DNA of 64,000 nt, taken from Candidatus Manganitrophus sp. GTDB taxonomy: Bacteria > Nitrospirota > Nitrospiria > SBBL01 > Manganitrophaceae. The notes under the pieces are model-generated. The model had not been told where the DNA came from. It ran no database searches and saw only the letters and a list, made by a program, of their open reading frames with translations. How positions within the stretch are numbered: the first letter of the stretch is position 1; every line of letters starts with the position of its first letter. Below, one piece after another: positions 1 through 11,411 of the stretch. The DNA lies in NCBI GenBank assembly GCA_028865235.1, contig CP114561.1, forward strand, positions 3,926,001-3,990,000, given 5' to 3'. A program made the translations under genes and the position numbers.

Positions 1-1817
1 CCAGCTGATGAGCCCCGCCGAATTTGCGGAGAAGGGGGCCGACTACGGCCTCGACGACAAGCTCAAGAAGGTCTATGCCCTCTACCAGGAACGGTTGATC
101 GCCGCGCAGGGGCTCGATTTCGACGACCTGCTCGGGGTGACGATCCGGCTGTTTGAATCGGTCCCGGAGGTCTGCCGGCGCTATCGAGAACAATACGAAT
201 ATATTCTGGTCGACGAGTATCAAGACACCAACCCGGCCCAGTATCGATTGATTCGGCTCCTCACCTCGGAGCGGCGGAATCTCTGCGTCGTCGGCGACGA
301 CGATCAGTCGATCTATGCGTTTCGCGGGGCCGACGTCGGGAACATTCTCAGCTTCGAGCGCGACTTTCCCGACACGAAGGTGGTGATCCTCAACCAGAAT
401 TACCGGTCGACCCGGACGATCCTTGCGGCGGCCTCCGCGGTGATCGAAAACAACACCAAGCGGAAATCGAAACAGCTCTTCACCGAGAACCCGACGGGGG
501 AGCCGATCCTCTGGTCCCAGGTCGAAAGCGAGGAGGAAGAAGCGGGCTTCGTTCGCGACACGATCCGGGGGCTGGTCGACCGGGAAGGGCGGACCCTCTC
601 CGACTTCTGCATCCTCTATCGGACGAACGCCCAGTCGCGCGTGATGGAGGAGGCCCTTCGCAACGCCGGGATTCCTTACTTCATCTTCGGCGGCCTTCGA
701 TTTTATGAGCGGAAAGAGATCAAGGACCTCATCGCCTACCTTCGGCTGACCGTCTATCCGGAAGATGCCCTCAGCTTGCGGCGGGTGATCAATCTCCCCC
801 AACGGGGGGTCGGGACGACCTCGCTCGACCGGCTCGCGACCTATGCGGAGACACACGCCCTCTCGTTGTACGATGCCATCGGTCGGATTGTCTCGGGGAG
901 CGACGCGATGCTTCCCGATCAAATCGAACTGACCGGCGGGGCGAGACGGGGCCTCTCGGCTTTTTTATCAGTTTATCGAGGCGATCCGAATCGTCTCAGA
1001 GAGCCAACCGTTATCGCAGGTCGTCCGTTATCTCATCGAAGAGCTTCATTATCTCGATTATCTGAAGAAGGAATTTACGACGGAGGCCGAAGGGCGGATC
1101 GAGAACGTGATGGAGTTCATCGACGCGGCCGATCAGTTCCATCCGATCGTCGACGAGGAGGAGCTTTCCGGCGTGGCCGAAACCGAGCGTCCCACCGACC
1201 TGAAGGCTTTTCTCGACCAGATCGCATTGGTCTCGAATGGGGATGAAAGGGACGCGAGCGGCGGCGGGGTGACGCTGATGACGCTGCACTCGGCGAAGGG
1301 ACTCGAATTTCCGGTGGTCTTCCTGATCGGGATGGAGGAGGGGCTCTTTCCCCACTCGCGGTCGCTTACCGATCTTCGGGAGATGGAAGAAGAGCGGCGA
1401 CTCTGCTATGTTGGAATGACCCGTGCGATGGAGCGGCTCTACCTCGTCAGCGCCGCGCATCGGCGGCTCTACGGCAGCTCTCAGTGGAACGCGCCGTCCC
1501 GATTTATTCAAGAGCTGCCGAAGGAGGGGATCACGATTGTGAGCCGCCGGCCGGCCTTCCGTCCGGAGGCGGACGGCCGCCGCGCGCAGAGCTGGCGGGT
1601 CAAGAAAGAGTCGGACGATCCGGTGTATAACGATATCCAGGAGAGCGAGGCGGGGCTCTTCCCGGTCGGCGCGATGGTCCGCCATCCGCTCTTCGGAATT
1701 GGCCGTGTCCAGCGGTGCGAGGGGGAGGGTGAGGGGGCAAAAGTCACCGTCGCCTTCTCCTCGGCCGGGACGAAGAAATTGGCATTGAAATATGCTAGAC
1801 TGGAAAAATGTTTGTAA
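1..1817 (+). CDS. pcrA: UvrD/PcrA superfamily 1 DNA helicase, 3' part
   Basis: ATP-dependent 3'-5' DNA helicase of nucleotide excision and replication repair. The 5' part (Walker A) lies upstream of the window; the frame is open from base 2. Visible motifs in order are VDEYQDTNP (motif II), GDDDQSIYAFRGAD, NQNYRST (motif IV), TLHSAKGLEFPVVF (motif V) and EERRLCYVGMTRA (motif VI). The extreme C terminus (HPLFGIGRVQ to KLALKYARLEK) matches the PcrA/UvrD Tudor-like domain that binds RNA polymerase. The reading frame breaks in the T6 run at 961-966: removing one T joins GARRGLSAF to YQFIEAIRIV and restores one protein. I read this as a one-base consensus insertion, not a real pseudogene. pcrA and uvrD cannot be told apart from this fragment alone. 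Confidence 0.9.
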
Positions 1818-1846
1818 AAATCAGCGGGTGATCGGGGGAAAATAAG

Positions 1847-2134
1847 GTGAAAATCAGTCGGGAAGAGGTGTTGCACGTCGCGAAGCTGGCGCGGCTGGAG
1901 CTGTCGTCCGAAGAGATCGAGCGGCTGACCGATCAGCTCAGCAACATCCTCACCTATGTTGAGAAACTCAATCAGCTCGACACAAAACAGGTCGAGCCGA
2001 CCTCCCATGTGATGTCGCTCTCGAATGTCTTTCGAGAGGATCGCGCGAGACCGTCGCTCCCCGTCGAAAAGGCGCTGGAGAACGCGCCCGATTCGGAAGG
2101 GCCCTACTTTCGCGTTCCGAAGATTATTGAGTAG
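1847..2134 (+). CDS. gatC: Asp-tRNA(Asn)/Glu-tRNA(Gln) amidotransferase subunit C
   Basis: Small subunit of the GatCAB complex, which amidates misacylated Glu-tRNA(Gln) and Asp-tRNA(Asn) in the cytoplasm. At 95 residues it has the normal GatC length. It starts at GTG 1847 with VLHVAKLARLEL, includes SNILTYVEKLNQLDT, and ends with the typical PYFRVPKIIE tail. It follows the helicase by 29 bases and is probably co-transcribed with panD and gatA. The gatC-panD-gatA order is unusual because panD interrupts the gat genes. Confidence 0.95.
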   Translation: MKISREEVLHVAKLARLELSSEEIERLTDQLSNILTYVEKLNQLDTKQVEPTSHVMSLSNVFREDRARPSLPVEKALENAPDSEGPYFRVPKIIE

Positions 2135-2204
2135 TCGTTTCATAAATAATAACATCGGGACGGGTGGACGGTTTTAATCCTATCCCATATTAAAGAGGAA
2201 CTGC

Positions 2205-2566
2205 ATGTTAAGACAGATGTTACGATCCAAAATTCACCGGGCCACCATCACCGAGTCCGAGCTCGATTATGAGGGAAGCATCACGATCGACCAGGGGTTG
2301 ATGGAGGCGGCGGGGATGCTGCCGTACGAGCAGGTGATGGTCTCCAATCTCAGCAACGGCGAACGGTTTGTGACCTATGCGTTGCCGGGCGTGAAGGGCT
2401 CCGGCACCATTTGTCTCAACGGGCCGACGGCCCGAAAAGGAGTGGTCGGGGATAAGGTCATCATCTTCTGTTATGCCTCCTACAGCGAAGAAGAGCTCAA
2501 GCAATACAAGCCGAAAGTGGTCAAGGTGGACGAAAAGAACCGAATCGAAGCGATCAGGAGCGGGAT

Positions 2567-2570
<4 letters not shown>
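2205..2570 (+). CDS. panD: aspartate 1-decarboxylase proenzyme
   Basis: Pyruvoyl-dependent enzyme that makes beta-alanine from L-aspartate for pantothenate and coenzyme A. The protein has 121 residues. The self-cleavage site is Gly25-Ser26 in YEGSITID; Ser26 becomes the pyruvoyl group. Family landmarks LRSKIHRATIT, GERFVTYALPG, SGTICLNGPTARKG and VGDKVIIFCYA are all present. An AAAGAGGAA Shine-Dalgarno precedes ATG 2205. The stop overlaps the gatA TTG start (2567), so translation is probably coupled. PanD placed between gatC and gatA is an uncommon arrangement with no obvious pathway link. Confidence 0.96.
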
Positions 2571-4028
<1,458 letters not shown>

Positions 4029-4032
<4 letters not shown>

Positions 4033-4466
4033 TTTATTTTGCCTACGGATCCAACATGGATCATGAGCAGATGCAAACCCGCTGTCCCGGACACCGCGTC
4101 ATCGGTACGGTACGGCTGGCGAATTACGCCCTCGCCTTTACGCGGTGGTCCCGATCATGGAACAGCGGGACCGCCGATATCCTTCCGGAGCGGGGAAAGG
4201 AGATCTGCGGCGTTCTTTATGATTTGACGCTGGATGACCTGAAGCGGATGGATAAGTTCGCCGACTATCCGAATTCCTACATCCGCCAGGATGTCTTCGT
4301 GGAGATGGATGGGGAGACCCTTCCGGCGCTGACCTATGTGGCGATCCGTCAAGGCGTTTTCCTTCCCTCCCGGGCCTATCTGAGTAAAATGATCCAAGGG
4401 GCCGAGAAGAACAAAGTTTCGGAACGTTATATCGGTTTTTTGAAATCGCTCCGAACGCATGATTGA
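4029..4466 (+). CDS. gamma-glutamylcyclotransferase-like (AIG2 fold) protein
   Basis: A 145-residue protein beginning IYFAYGSNMDHEQM, the YGSNM substrate-binding loop of the gamma-glutamylcyclotransferase family. It contains GTADILPERG and GVLYDLTLDDLKRMDKFADYP, the usual second half of the fold. The candidate catalytic glutamate lies in this region. GTG 4029 overlaps the gatA stop by four bases (GTGA), so the pair is likely translationally coupled. Relatives release 5-oxoproline from gamma-glutamyl peptides or degrade glutathione; the substrate here is unknown. The placement between gatA and gatB is curious, because GatCAB also handles glutamyl amide chemistry, but that may be coincidence. 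Confidence 0.8.
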
Positions 4467-4503
4467 AGCAACCCATTCGCCCATTATTTTGTAGGATGAT
4501 TGA

Positions 4504-5933
4504 ATGAAGTACGAAGCTGTCATCGGGCTTGAAGTGCATGCTCAGGTGTTCACCGAATCAAAAATCTTCTGCGGCTGCAGCACGAAATTCGGCCAGTCGC
4601 CGAACAGCCAGACCTGTCCGATCTGTTTGGGCCATCCCGGGGTGTTGCCGGTGCTCAATCGGAAAGTGGTCGAGCAGGGAATTCGGATCGGGCTGGCAAC
4701 CCATTGCAAGATCGCGCCCTATGCGCGCTTTGCGCGGAAGAACTATTTTTATCCCGACCTGCCGAAGGGATATCAGATTTCGATGTATGAGCTGCCGTTG
4801 GCCGAACACGGCACGGTCGAGATCGCCGTCGGCGATAAGATGCGGCAGATCGGGCTGACCCGGATCCACATGGAAGAAGATGCCGGCAAAAATCTCCACG
4901 AGGGGATCGAAGCGGCGAGCCATGTCGATTTGAACCGGGCGGGGGTGCCGCTTCTGGAAATCGTCAGCGAGCCCGATCTTCGGACACCGGAAGAGGCGGT
5001 CGCCTATCTGAAGAAACTTCGCGCGATCCTGGTCTATACGGGTGTTTCCGATGCCGACATGGAGAAGGGAAATTTCCGTTGCGACGCCAACGTCTCGCTC
5101 CGGCCGGTCGGGACTGAAAAGTTCGGCACCCGGGCCGAGATAAAAAATATGAACTCCTTCCGATTTGTCCAGAAAGCGATCGAGTACGAAATCGCGCGGC
5201 AGGAGAAAATTTTGGAGGAGGGGGGAAGGTCGTTCAGGAGACCCGGCTTTGGGATGCCAAGAGCGGAATGACCTTTTCGATGCGAAGCAAAGAGGAGGCC
5301 CACGACTACCGCTACTTCCCCGAGCCCGACCTGGTTCCGCTCGCCGTCGATCAGAAATGGATCGATGAAATTGCGGCGACCCTGCCGGAGCTTCCCGATG
5401 CCAAGCGGAAACGGTTTGTCTCGGAATACCAGATCCCGGAATATGACGCGGTGATCCTGACCGGTTCACAGGCGCTGGCCGCTTTCTTCGAAGAAACCGT
5501 CCGGCTTTATCCGAAGCCGAAGAACGTCAGCAACTGGGTGATGGGGGATCTTCTCCGGGAGCTGAACAATGAGAATAAGGAGATCGACCAGGCGCAGGTC
5601 CGTCCCCGGCAGCTCGCGGCGATGCTGAAGATGATCGAGGCCGGGACGATCAGCGGAAAGATCGCCAAGACCGTCTTCGAAGAGATGTATCGGAGCGGCG
5701 CCGATCCCGAAAAGATTGTCGAGGAGAAGGGGCTCGTTCAGGTGAGCGATGAATCGGCGCTGGAAGGGGTGATCGACGAGGTGATGACGGCGAATCCGAA
5801 AGAGGTCGAGGGTTATCGGGCCGGGAAAGAGAAGCTTCTCGGGTTTTTCGTCGGACAGGTGATGAAGCGCTCCGGGGGAAAGGCAAACCCCGGCAAGCTG
5901 AACGAACTGTTGAAGAAAAAATTGCAGACGTAG
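4504..5933 (+). CDS. gatB: GatCAB amidotransferase subunit B (one-base frameshift)
   Basis: Kinase/transamidase subunit of GatCAB, which activates the tRNA-bound Glu or Asp. The N terminus shows HAQVFTESKIFCGC and CPICLGHPGVLP; Cys23, Cys25, Cys38 and Cys41 are the zinc ligands. The core motifs NYFYPDLPKGYQIS, GNFRCDANVSLRP and EIKNMNSFRFV follow. The C-terminal YqeY-like helical domain ends KLNELLKKKLQT. The frame breaks at the G run 5220-5225; one added G gives GGKVVQETRLWDAKSGMTFS and rejoins the second half. The TAG stop at 5931-5933 is part of a GTAGGGGC repeat that begins one base earlier. Confidence 0.93.
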
Positions 5934-6021
5934 GGGCGATCCTTGTGATCGCCCTGACTCCGGAACGATTGAGACCGGGCGAATACACGGTGGAACAGTG
6001 CAGGCAAGATTCGCCCCTACG
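5930..6021. repeat. GTAGGGGC-family composite inverted repeat
   Basis: Begins GTAGGGGCGATCC and pairs with GATCGCCC (5947-5954). After a spacer comes GGGCGAATAC, and the element closes with GATTCGCCCCTAC, so two short palindromes face each other as in the copy at 30135-30191. It fills the gatB-eno gap and supplies the gatB TAG stop. Other copies lie near 30070, 30135, 30222, 39428, 56822 and 63164. It may form stem-loops in RNA, but there is no U-tract here. Confidence 0.75.
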
Positions 6022-6043
6022 AATTTTGGGTGTGGAGGTTCGA

Positions 6044-7319
6044 ATGAGTCAAATTGCTGATGTGCATGCGCGTGAGATTTTAGATTCCCGCGGCAATCCG
6101 ACGGTCGAAGTGGAAGTGTTTCTCGAAAGCGGCGCCGTCGGCCGGGCCGCGGCCCCTTCGGGGGCGTCGACCGGGGAGCGGGAGGCGCTGGAGCTTCGCG
6201 ACAAAGACGCGAAGCGCTACCATGGGAAAGGGGTCCTCAAGGCGACCGAGAACATCCGCAAGAAGATCCGACCGGAGATCATCGGTCTTTTTGCCGAAGA
6301 GCAGGCGGCCCTCGATGAAGCGCTGATCACGCTGGACGGGACCCCGAACAAGCGGTCTTTGGGAGCGAATGCGATCCTCGGCGTCTCCCTCGCCGTGGCG
6401 AAAGCGGCCGCGGAGGAGCGGGGAATGGCGTTTTATCGTTATCTCGGGGGGCTCGGGGCGCGGGAGCTTCCGGTTCCGATGATGAATATCATCAACGGCG
6501 GCGCGCATGCCGACAACGGTCTCGATTTTCAGGAGTTCATGATCATCCCGGCGGGGGGAGCCACCTTTTCGGACTCGCTGCGGATGGGGGTGGAGATTTT
6601 CCACAGCCTCAAATCGGTTTTGAAAAAGAAGGGGTATACCACCGCGGTCGGCGACGAGGAGGATTCGCCCCGGCGGTCCGGTCGCACAGGAAGCGTTGGA
6701 AATGATCATCAAGGGGATCGAGGCAACCGGCTACCGGCCTGAGCGGGATGTGCTGTTGGCCCTCGATGCGGCGGCGAGCGAGTTTCACGAAAAGGGGAAA
6801 TACCATCTCAAATCCGAGGGGAAGTCGTTTTCTGCCGAAGAGATGGTCCGCTATTATGAGGAGCTGATCGATCTTTATCCGATCGTCTCGATCGAAGATG
6901 GGCTTTCCGAGAACGATTGGAAGGGGTGGAAGATGCTGACCGAGCATTTGGGGAAACGGGTCCAGCTGGTCGGCGACGATCTCTTCGTCACCAATGCAAA
7001 GATCCTGGATAAGGGAATTCGGGAGGGGATCGGCAATGCCATCCTGATCAAGGTCAACCAGATCGGCACCTTGACCGAGACGCTCAATACGATCGGACGG
7101 GCGAAACAGGCGGGATATGGTACAATCGTTTCACATCGGTCGGGCGAGACCGAAGATACGACCATCGCCGACCTGGCGGTCGGCACCGGGGCCGGACAGA
7201 TCAAGACCGGCTCGCTCTCCCGGACCGATCGAACCGCCAAATACAACCAGCTCCTTCGAATCGAAGAGGAACTCGGCGATGCGGCGGTGTTTCGCGGGAA
7301 AAACCTTTATTCGAAATAA
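6044..7319 (+). CDS. eno: enolase (two one-base frameshifts)
   Basis: Phosphopyruvate hydratase of glycolysis and gluconeogenesis, also an RNA-degradosome partner in some bacteria. It starts at ATG 6044 (GGAGGTTCGAATG) with DVHAREILDSRGNPTVEVEV. Visible sites include PSGASTGEREALELRD, HADNGLDFQEFM, SIEDGLSENDW, LVGDDLFVTN, ILIKVNQIGTLTET (catalytic Lys) and the signature region ending VSHRSGETEDTTIADL. Two missing G bases, near 6657-6664 and 6684, break the frame; restoring them gives VGDEGGFAPAVRSAQEALEMI with its conserved acidic residue. The full length after correction is about 425 residues, normal for the family. Confidence 0.94.
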
Positions 7320-7334
7320 CGCGAGGCGTCAGGG

Positions 7335-8103
7335 GTGACCCCTCCCGCTATTTCGATCCAATGCGGGAGGCGGAATGGGCGTAGCGGGGCGAGGCGGGGT
7401 CGGTCGTGTGCGGTTGGAAGAAGGGCGGCTATTTCACTTTCTCTTGTTGGTCTCTGGACTTTTTTTCTGATCTGGGCGCAGGAAGCGAAGGCGGGGGTCA
7501 TCGGAGAGCCGACCGCATCCGGGGAGCCGAAAACCCTTTCCCAATTCAACCTCGAATATGATCTGGGCCAGCGCGACATGGACGCCGGCCAAAACGGGTT
7601 CGGCGGGGAGGCGACGAGCGAGCGGATTCTCCTCCAGGGGATCTATGGCCTGACCGATTTTGTCGATCTTTATCTTCGGGTCGGCGTGGCCGATCTGGAG
7701 AGCGGTTCCCGGAACTTCGAAGGAGACTTCGGGCTTGCTTTCGGGGGGGGGGGGACGTTGGACCCTCTTTCAAAAAGACAAACTCAAAATCGGCGTCGGA
7801 ATTCAATTTCTCGAATTCTTCAGCCGGGACGGCGGGTCGGTCGCGCCGAAGGTCACCTGGACCGAAATCGAATCGTTCCTGGGGGGATCGTTCCAGGGGA
7901 TGGAGCAGTTCGTCCCCTACTTCGGTCTCTTGCTTTCGAAGGCGCAAGGGAAATTCGAAGGAGGCTCGACGATCCGATCGGACGACTTCATCGGCTTTTT
8001 CGTCGGCGCTGAATTCAAGATTTACGAAAACTATTATTTCTCGAGCGAGGCGCGGATCATCAACGAGAATTCCCTTACACTTCGATTGAATTACCACCTT
8101 TAA
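7335..8103 (+). CDS. secreted outer-membrane beta-barrel-like protein (frameshifted at a G12 run)
   Basis: Unrecognised exported protein of about 250 residues. A hydrophobic segment (LVGLWTFFLIW, then AQEAKAG) is a plausible signal peptide. Amphipathic beta-rich stretches follow (RILLQGIYGLTDFVDLYLRVGVADLES; FIGFFVGAEFKIYENYYFSSEARI) and the protein ends in NYHL, as in porin-like barrels. The frame changes in a run of 12 G at 7743-7754; with 11 G the halves join as LAFGGGGRWTLFQKD. The start is uncertain: GTG 7335 is in frame. ATG 7375 in another frame gives a better signal peptide if the T run before CTGATCTGG also has an indel. The function is unknown. Confidence 0.6.
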
Positions 8104-8112
8104 AGGATAAAT

Positions 8113-8214
8113 AACGGGAGGGGGTAGGCGGGAGGCGGTAGGGGGAAAGGCAAAGAGACAAAGCTCTCTTTCATCTTTTCCCCCTCCCCCTTCCGCCTCC
8201 CGCCTATCGTCATT
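8113..8214. repeat. G/C-rich long inverted repeat (GGCGGGAGGCGG family)
   Basis: The left arm starts AACGGGAGGGGGTAGGCGGG and the right arm is its imperfect reverse complement (CCCGCCTATCG, preceded by TTTTCCCCCTCCCCC). The centre contains AAAGCTCTCTTT. It lies between the barrel-like gene and ftsB and could fold into a long hairpin acting as a terminator or boundary. A closely similar palindrome lies inside the ABC permease at 21832-21918, and a degenerate single arm at 41598-41635. Confidence 0.7.
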
Positions 8215-8226
8215 CTTATTTAAGTT

Positions 8227-8544
8227 ATGAGAAATCGGACAAAAGGGGAAGTCGCACATCGGCAGACCCGTCTAAAACGCCTCTTTTGCGCGATGGCCCT
8301 CGTCGCCAACGGCTATCTCCTCCTCTCCCTTCTTTTCGGCGAAATGGGGCTGCTGAAATTCATCAAGATGAAGCAGACCTATGCGCATTTTCGGAGAGAG
8401 AATGAAGCGCTCCGGGAGGAAAATGAAAAGCTCGGCCGGCGGATCAAGACATTAAAGACCGATTCCGATGCCATTGAGCAGATCGCCCGGGACCGTCTGG
8501 GGCTGGCAAAAGAGGGAGAGCTGATTTATGAATTTTATGACTGA
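8227..8544 (+). CDS. ftsB: FtsB/DivIC-like septum formation initiator
   Basis: A 105-residue bitopic membrane protein with a short basic N terminus and one transmembrane helix (about 20-43, ALVANGYLLLSLLFG). A coiled coil follows (about 50-80, RRENEALREENEKLGRRIKT), and it closes with the family motif IEQIARDRLGLAKEGELIYEF. Such proteins bridge FtsQ and FtsL in the divisome. It lies directly downstream of eno, as ftsB does in many bacteria, which supports the assignment even though sequences of this family are short and divergent. Confidence 0.85.
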   Translation: MRNRTKGEVAHRQTRLKRLFCAMALVANGYLLLSLLFGEMGLLKFIKMKQTYAHFRRENEALREENEKLGRRIKTLKTDSDAIEQIARDRLGLAKEGELIYEFYD

Positions 8545-8564
8545 GGGGAATCCGATCTGAATCG

Positions 8565-8595
8565 GGTGACCGTTTTATGCCGGTGACCGTTTTAT
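8565..8595. repeat. short tandem direct repeat upstream of era
   Basis: GGTGACCGTTTTATG occurs twice in succession with one spacer base pair (CC) between copies, just after the ftsB stop. It is too short to assign a function. It could be a duplicated regulatory half-site or a replication slip. Confidence 0.5.
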
Positions 8596-8641
8596 GATTG
8601 AGGCGATCCGAAGGATGGCCTCTTCTTTTTTGTGGTGATAG

Positions 8642-9526
8642 ATGTCTTACCGCTCAGGATTTATCGCAATTATCGGTCGTCCCAACGTCGGGAAGTCGAC
8701 GCTGCTCAATCATCTCTTGGGTCAGAAGGTTTCGATCATCTCGGACAAGCCGCAGACGACCCGCAACCGAATCGTCGGCGTGAAGACCCTTCCCGAAGGG
8801 CAGATGGTCTTCTTTGATACCCCCGGAATTCATAAGGCCCGGAACAAGCTGAACCAGCGGATGGTCCAAACGGCGATCGGATCGCTTCAGGAGGTCGACC
8901 TGATCTTTTTCATGGTCGAGCCCGATCCGGAGCCGGGGGAGGGGGACCGATTCATCGCCGAACACTTGCAGCAGATCAAGACGCCGAAGGTATTGGTGAT
9001 CAACAAAATCGATCTTGTGAAGAAAGATCGATTGATTCCTCTTCTTTCTTTTTACAACGAGCAGACCCAATTTTCGGAGATTTTCCCGATCTCCGCCCTT
9101 ACCGGGGAGAACATCGACCGCTTGGTTCCCACCGCCCTCTCCTATCTCCCGGAAGGGGAGGCTTTCTTCCCGGAGGATCTGGTCACCGATCAGCCGGTCC
9201 GTTTTTTGGCCGGCGAAATCATCCGCGAAAAGGTCTTCCAAAAGACCCACGAAGAAATCCCCTACGCCGTCGCCGTCTACATCGATACGTTCAAAGAGGA
9301 GGAAGAGAAGAATCTCATCACGATCCAAGCGACTCTTTTTGTGGAGCGGGACTCCCAGAAAGGCATTTTGATCGGGCAGAAGGGTCAGATGCTGAAAGAG
9401 ATCGGAAAACAGGCGCGGGAAGAGCTGGAGACCCTCCTCGGGACCCGCATCTTCCTGGAGTTGTGGGTCAAGGTGAAGAAGGGGTGGGGGAAGAATGACG
9501 CCTTCTTGACCGAAATGGGATACTGA
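8642..9526 (+). CDS. era: GTPase Era
   Basis: Ras-like GTPase with a KH RNA-binding domain; it binds the 3' end of 16S rRNA during 30S maturation. The 294 residues carry G1 GRPNVGKST, the switch region KPQTTRNRI, G3 DTPGIH, G4 NKIDLV and G5 SALTG. The C-terminal KH domain shows ILIGQKGQMLKEIG. Length and motif order are standard. It is the only gene between ftsB and the DUF3108 gene. Confidence 0.97.
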   Translation: MSYRSGFIAIIGRPNVGKSTLLNHLLGQKVSIISDKPQTTRNRIVGVKTLPEGQMVFFDTPGIHKARNKLNQRMVQTAIGSLQEVDLIFFMVEPDPEPGEGDRFIAEHLQQIKTPKVLVINKIDLVKKDRLIPLLSFYNEQTQFSEIFPISALTGENIDRLVPTALSYLPEGEAFFPEDLVTDQPVRFLAGEIIREKVFQKTHEEIPYAVAVYIDTFKEEEEKNLITIQATLFVERDSQKGILIGQKGQMLKEIGKQAREELETLLGTRIFLELWVKVKKGWGKNDAFLTEMGY

Positions 9527-9714
9527 AGGTTTTCTCCGCCAGACCCTCTTGGTCTTTATCTTCCTTTCTTTAGGGTATTTTCTTATAAAAACTACGCTTT
9601 CTCCCGAATGCCGATGAGATCGTGATCTGATATTCTTTCTTTACGATCGGGCGGGTTCTCTATATTCTCCAGCGACAGACGCTCTAATTCATTTCATCGG
9701 AAGGAAGAAAAATC

Positions 9715-10527
9715 ATGACGAAACGTGTCGCCCCCTCTTTTTTTCTTGATCCTTTTTCCCGCCTTGACGCTGGAGAGGACCACTCCCGGCGCATTCGGCG
9801 CCATTCCCCCGTCTCATACCGCTCGCCGGTTCCCTTCGCCCCCGGCGAGCGGTTCGTTTACGATGTTCTGCTCAATGACGCCAAGGTGGGGATGGCGGTC
9901 ATGAAGGTGGAGAAAACGATCCTGGAGGGGAGAGCGGTCTACCACTTGATCTCCGAGGTGAAATCGAGCGGTTTTTTTTCCCTTCTTGTTCCGATCAACG
10001 ATCGGGTAGAGTCCTACATGGATATGAAGGATCTCTATTCGCACCGGATTGAAATCCGAAAGGAGCGGCGCAGAAAGACGGAAGAAAAGGTGGTGACCTT
10101 CGATCAGGTCGGTCATCGCGCGGTTCAGCGGAAGAATAATGAAGAGGAGACATTCGAAATTCCGCCTCGGGTTCAAGATTCCTTGAGCTCGCTTTATTAT
10201 TTCAGAACGCAGCCGCTTCCGGAGGCCGGCGAGGAGATCTCCATCGATATCCATGAGAGCGAAAAGAACGGCAAACTGGAGGTCCGGAGTTTATCCAGGC
10301 AGCGTGTAACGACCCCCGCCGGGACCTTTCAAACGACGAAAGTCGAGACGGCCCTCCCGAAAGAAAGCCCCCTCTCAAGCAAGGGCCGCTTTTTTATCTG
10401 GTTTACGGAGGACGACAAGCGGGTTCCGGTCTTGATGCAGACGGAAAGCAAGCGGGGGGTGATCACGGTGCTTCTCTCCTCGCAACGGGAAGGGAAGGAT
10501 CATCCTCTCACCGCCGAAGCGTTTTGA
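9715..10527 (+). CDS. DUF3108 periplasmic protein
   Basis: Hypothetical exported protein of 270 residues. From about residue 42 (FAPGERFVYDVLLNDAKVG) to the end it follows the DUF3108 pattern of a mostly beta protein. Characteristic features are VYHLISEVKSSGFFS, a DSLSSLYYFRT segment and TPAGTFQTTKVE. The present N terminus (MTKRVAPSFFLDPF...) is not a convincing signal peptide. Another frame across the T7 run near 9740 reads SFFLILFPALTLE, so two compensating indels within bases 9735-9830 probably hide a real signal sequence. The function of the family is unknown. Confidence 0.75.
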   Translation: MTKRVAPSFFLDPFSRLDAGEDHSRRIRRHSPVSYRSPVPFAPGERFVYDVLLNDAKVGMAVMKVEKTILEGRAVYHLISEVKSSGFFSLLVPINDRVESYMDMKDLYSHRIEIRKERRRKTEEKVVTFDQVGHRAVQRKNNEEETFEIPPRVQDSLSSLYYFRTQPLPEAGEEISIDIHESEKNGKLEVRSLSRQRVTTPAGTFQTTKVETALPKESPLSSKGRFFIWFTEDDKRVPVLMQTESKRGVITVLLSSQREGKDHPLTAEAF

Positions 10528-10555
10528 TCCGTCCTTCTCTTTTCCGGCCTCTTTT

Positions 10556-11206
10556 TTATTTTTCAGCAACGGTTTGATGATCGGCCAGATTCGATCGACG
10601 ATGACGCGATAACCCTGCCCCGTCGGATGGATGCCGTCGGCCTGGTTGAGATTCGATTGCGCGGCGACCCCGTCTAGGAAAAACGGAATCAACGTCAGCC
10701 GGTACCGCGCGGCGAGTCTCGGATAGATCCTCTCGAATCCTTCCGTATACTCCTTCCCGTAATTGGGCGGCATCTTCATCCCGGCTAAAATCACCTCCAC
10801 CCCGGCTTCCTGGAGGCGCTCGATGATGCCGGCAAGGTTTTTTTCGGTTTGAATCAGGTCGAGCCCGCGCAGCCCGTCGTTGGCGCCAAGCTCCAAAACG
10901 ACGATCTCCGGCCGGCTTCGTAGGACCCAATCGACCCGGCGGAGTCCCCCCGCGGTCGTCTCCCCGCTCACCCCCGAATTGACGACCCGATAAGAAAAGC
11001 CGGCCTCTTTCAACTTTTCCTCCAGCACCGCCGGGTATCCTTCGCTTGCCGCGACCCCGAGGCCGGCCGTGAGGCTGTCGCCGAAGGCGACGATCACCCG
11101 CTCTTGCTCCTGCGCATGGGCCGCAAAGAAGGAGCTCCTTCCGGGATCATCCGCCGTCCCGAGAAGAAAAAAAAACCAGTAAGAATAAAACGATCCCTTG
11201 CTTCAA
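10556..11206 (-). CDS. SGNH-family arylesterase / lysophospholipase (TesA-like), frameshifted
   Basis: Secreted GDSL/SGNH hydrolase. Block I is VAFGDSLTAGLG (nucleophile Ser), block II Gly is in NSGVSGETTAGG, block III is LGANDGLRG, and block V is DGIHPTGQGY (Asp and His). It is close to E. coli TesA in plan. The frame open without corrections starts at GTG 11097 and runs to 10375, overlapping the DUF3108 gene by 153 bases. I prefer a start at TTG 11206, preceded by GGGAGGAGAG. That start joins through one base removed from the A9 run at 11167-11175 and encodes a hydrophobic leader (IVLFLLVFF). Adding one A at 10559-10563 gives PLLKK and a stop at 10556, removing the overlap. Confidence 0.82.
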
Positions 11207-11330
11207 CTCTCCTCCCTCTTTCCGAAAACTTGCTTTTCTGCGACTTGCAAAAAATGATTTTGTCATAAATAGGGCGATTGATCAAGTTTGTGTCGGTAAG
11301 TGAATTCATGTTGCCATCTAATCGTATTCC

Positions 11331-11358
11331 TTGACGGAATAAAAAGATGTGATAGATT
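11331..11358 (+). promoter_or_regulatory. candidate sigma70-type promoter of the chemotaxis operon
   Basis: TTGACG at 11331-11336 and TAGATT at 11353-11358 are separated by 16 bases, in the gap between the divergent esterase gene and the CheY-like gene. Transcription would start near 11365, about 45 bases before GTG 11412. The -10 match is imperfect, so this is a prediction only. Confidence 0.45.
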
Positions 11359-11411
11359 TCATTACTGTGACGATCGGAAAGTTGACCGGCGAGAGAAAAA
11401 GGGAGGGGATT

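Noticed and set aside
9527..9714. Possible promoter or RNA gene in the era-DUF3108 gap
   Set aside because: Only a weak AGACC/GGTCT hairpin and AT-rich stretches are seen; nothing meets a usable standard.
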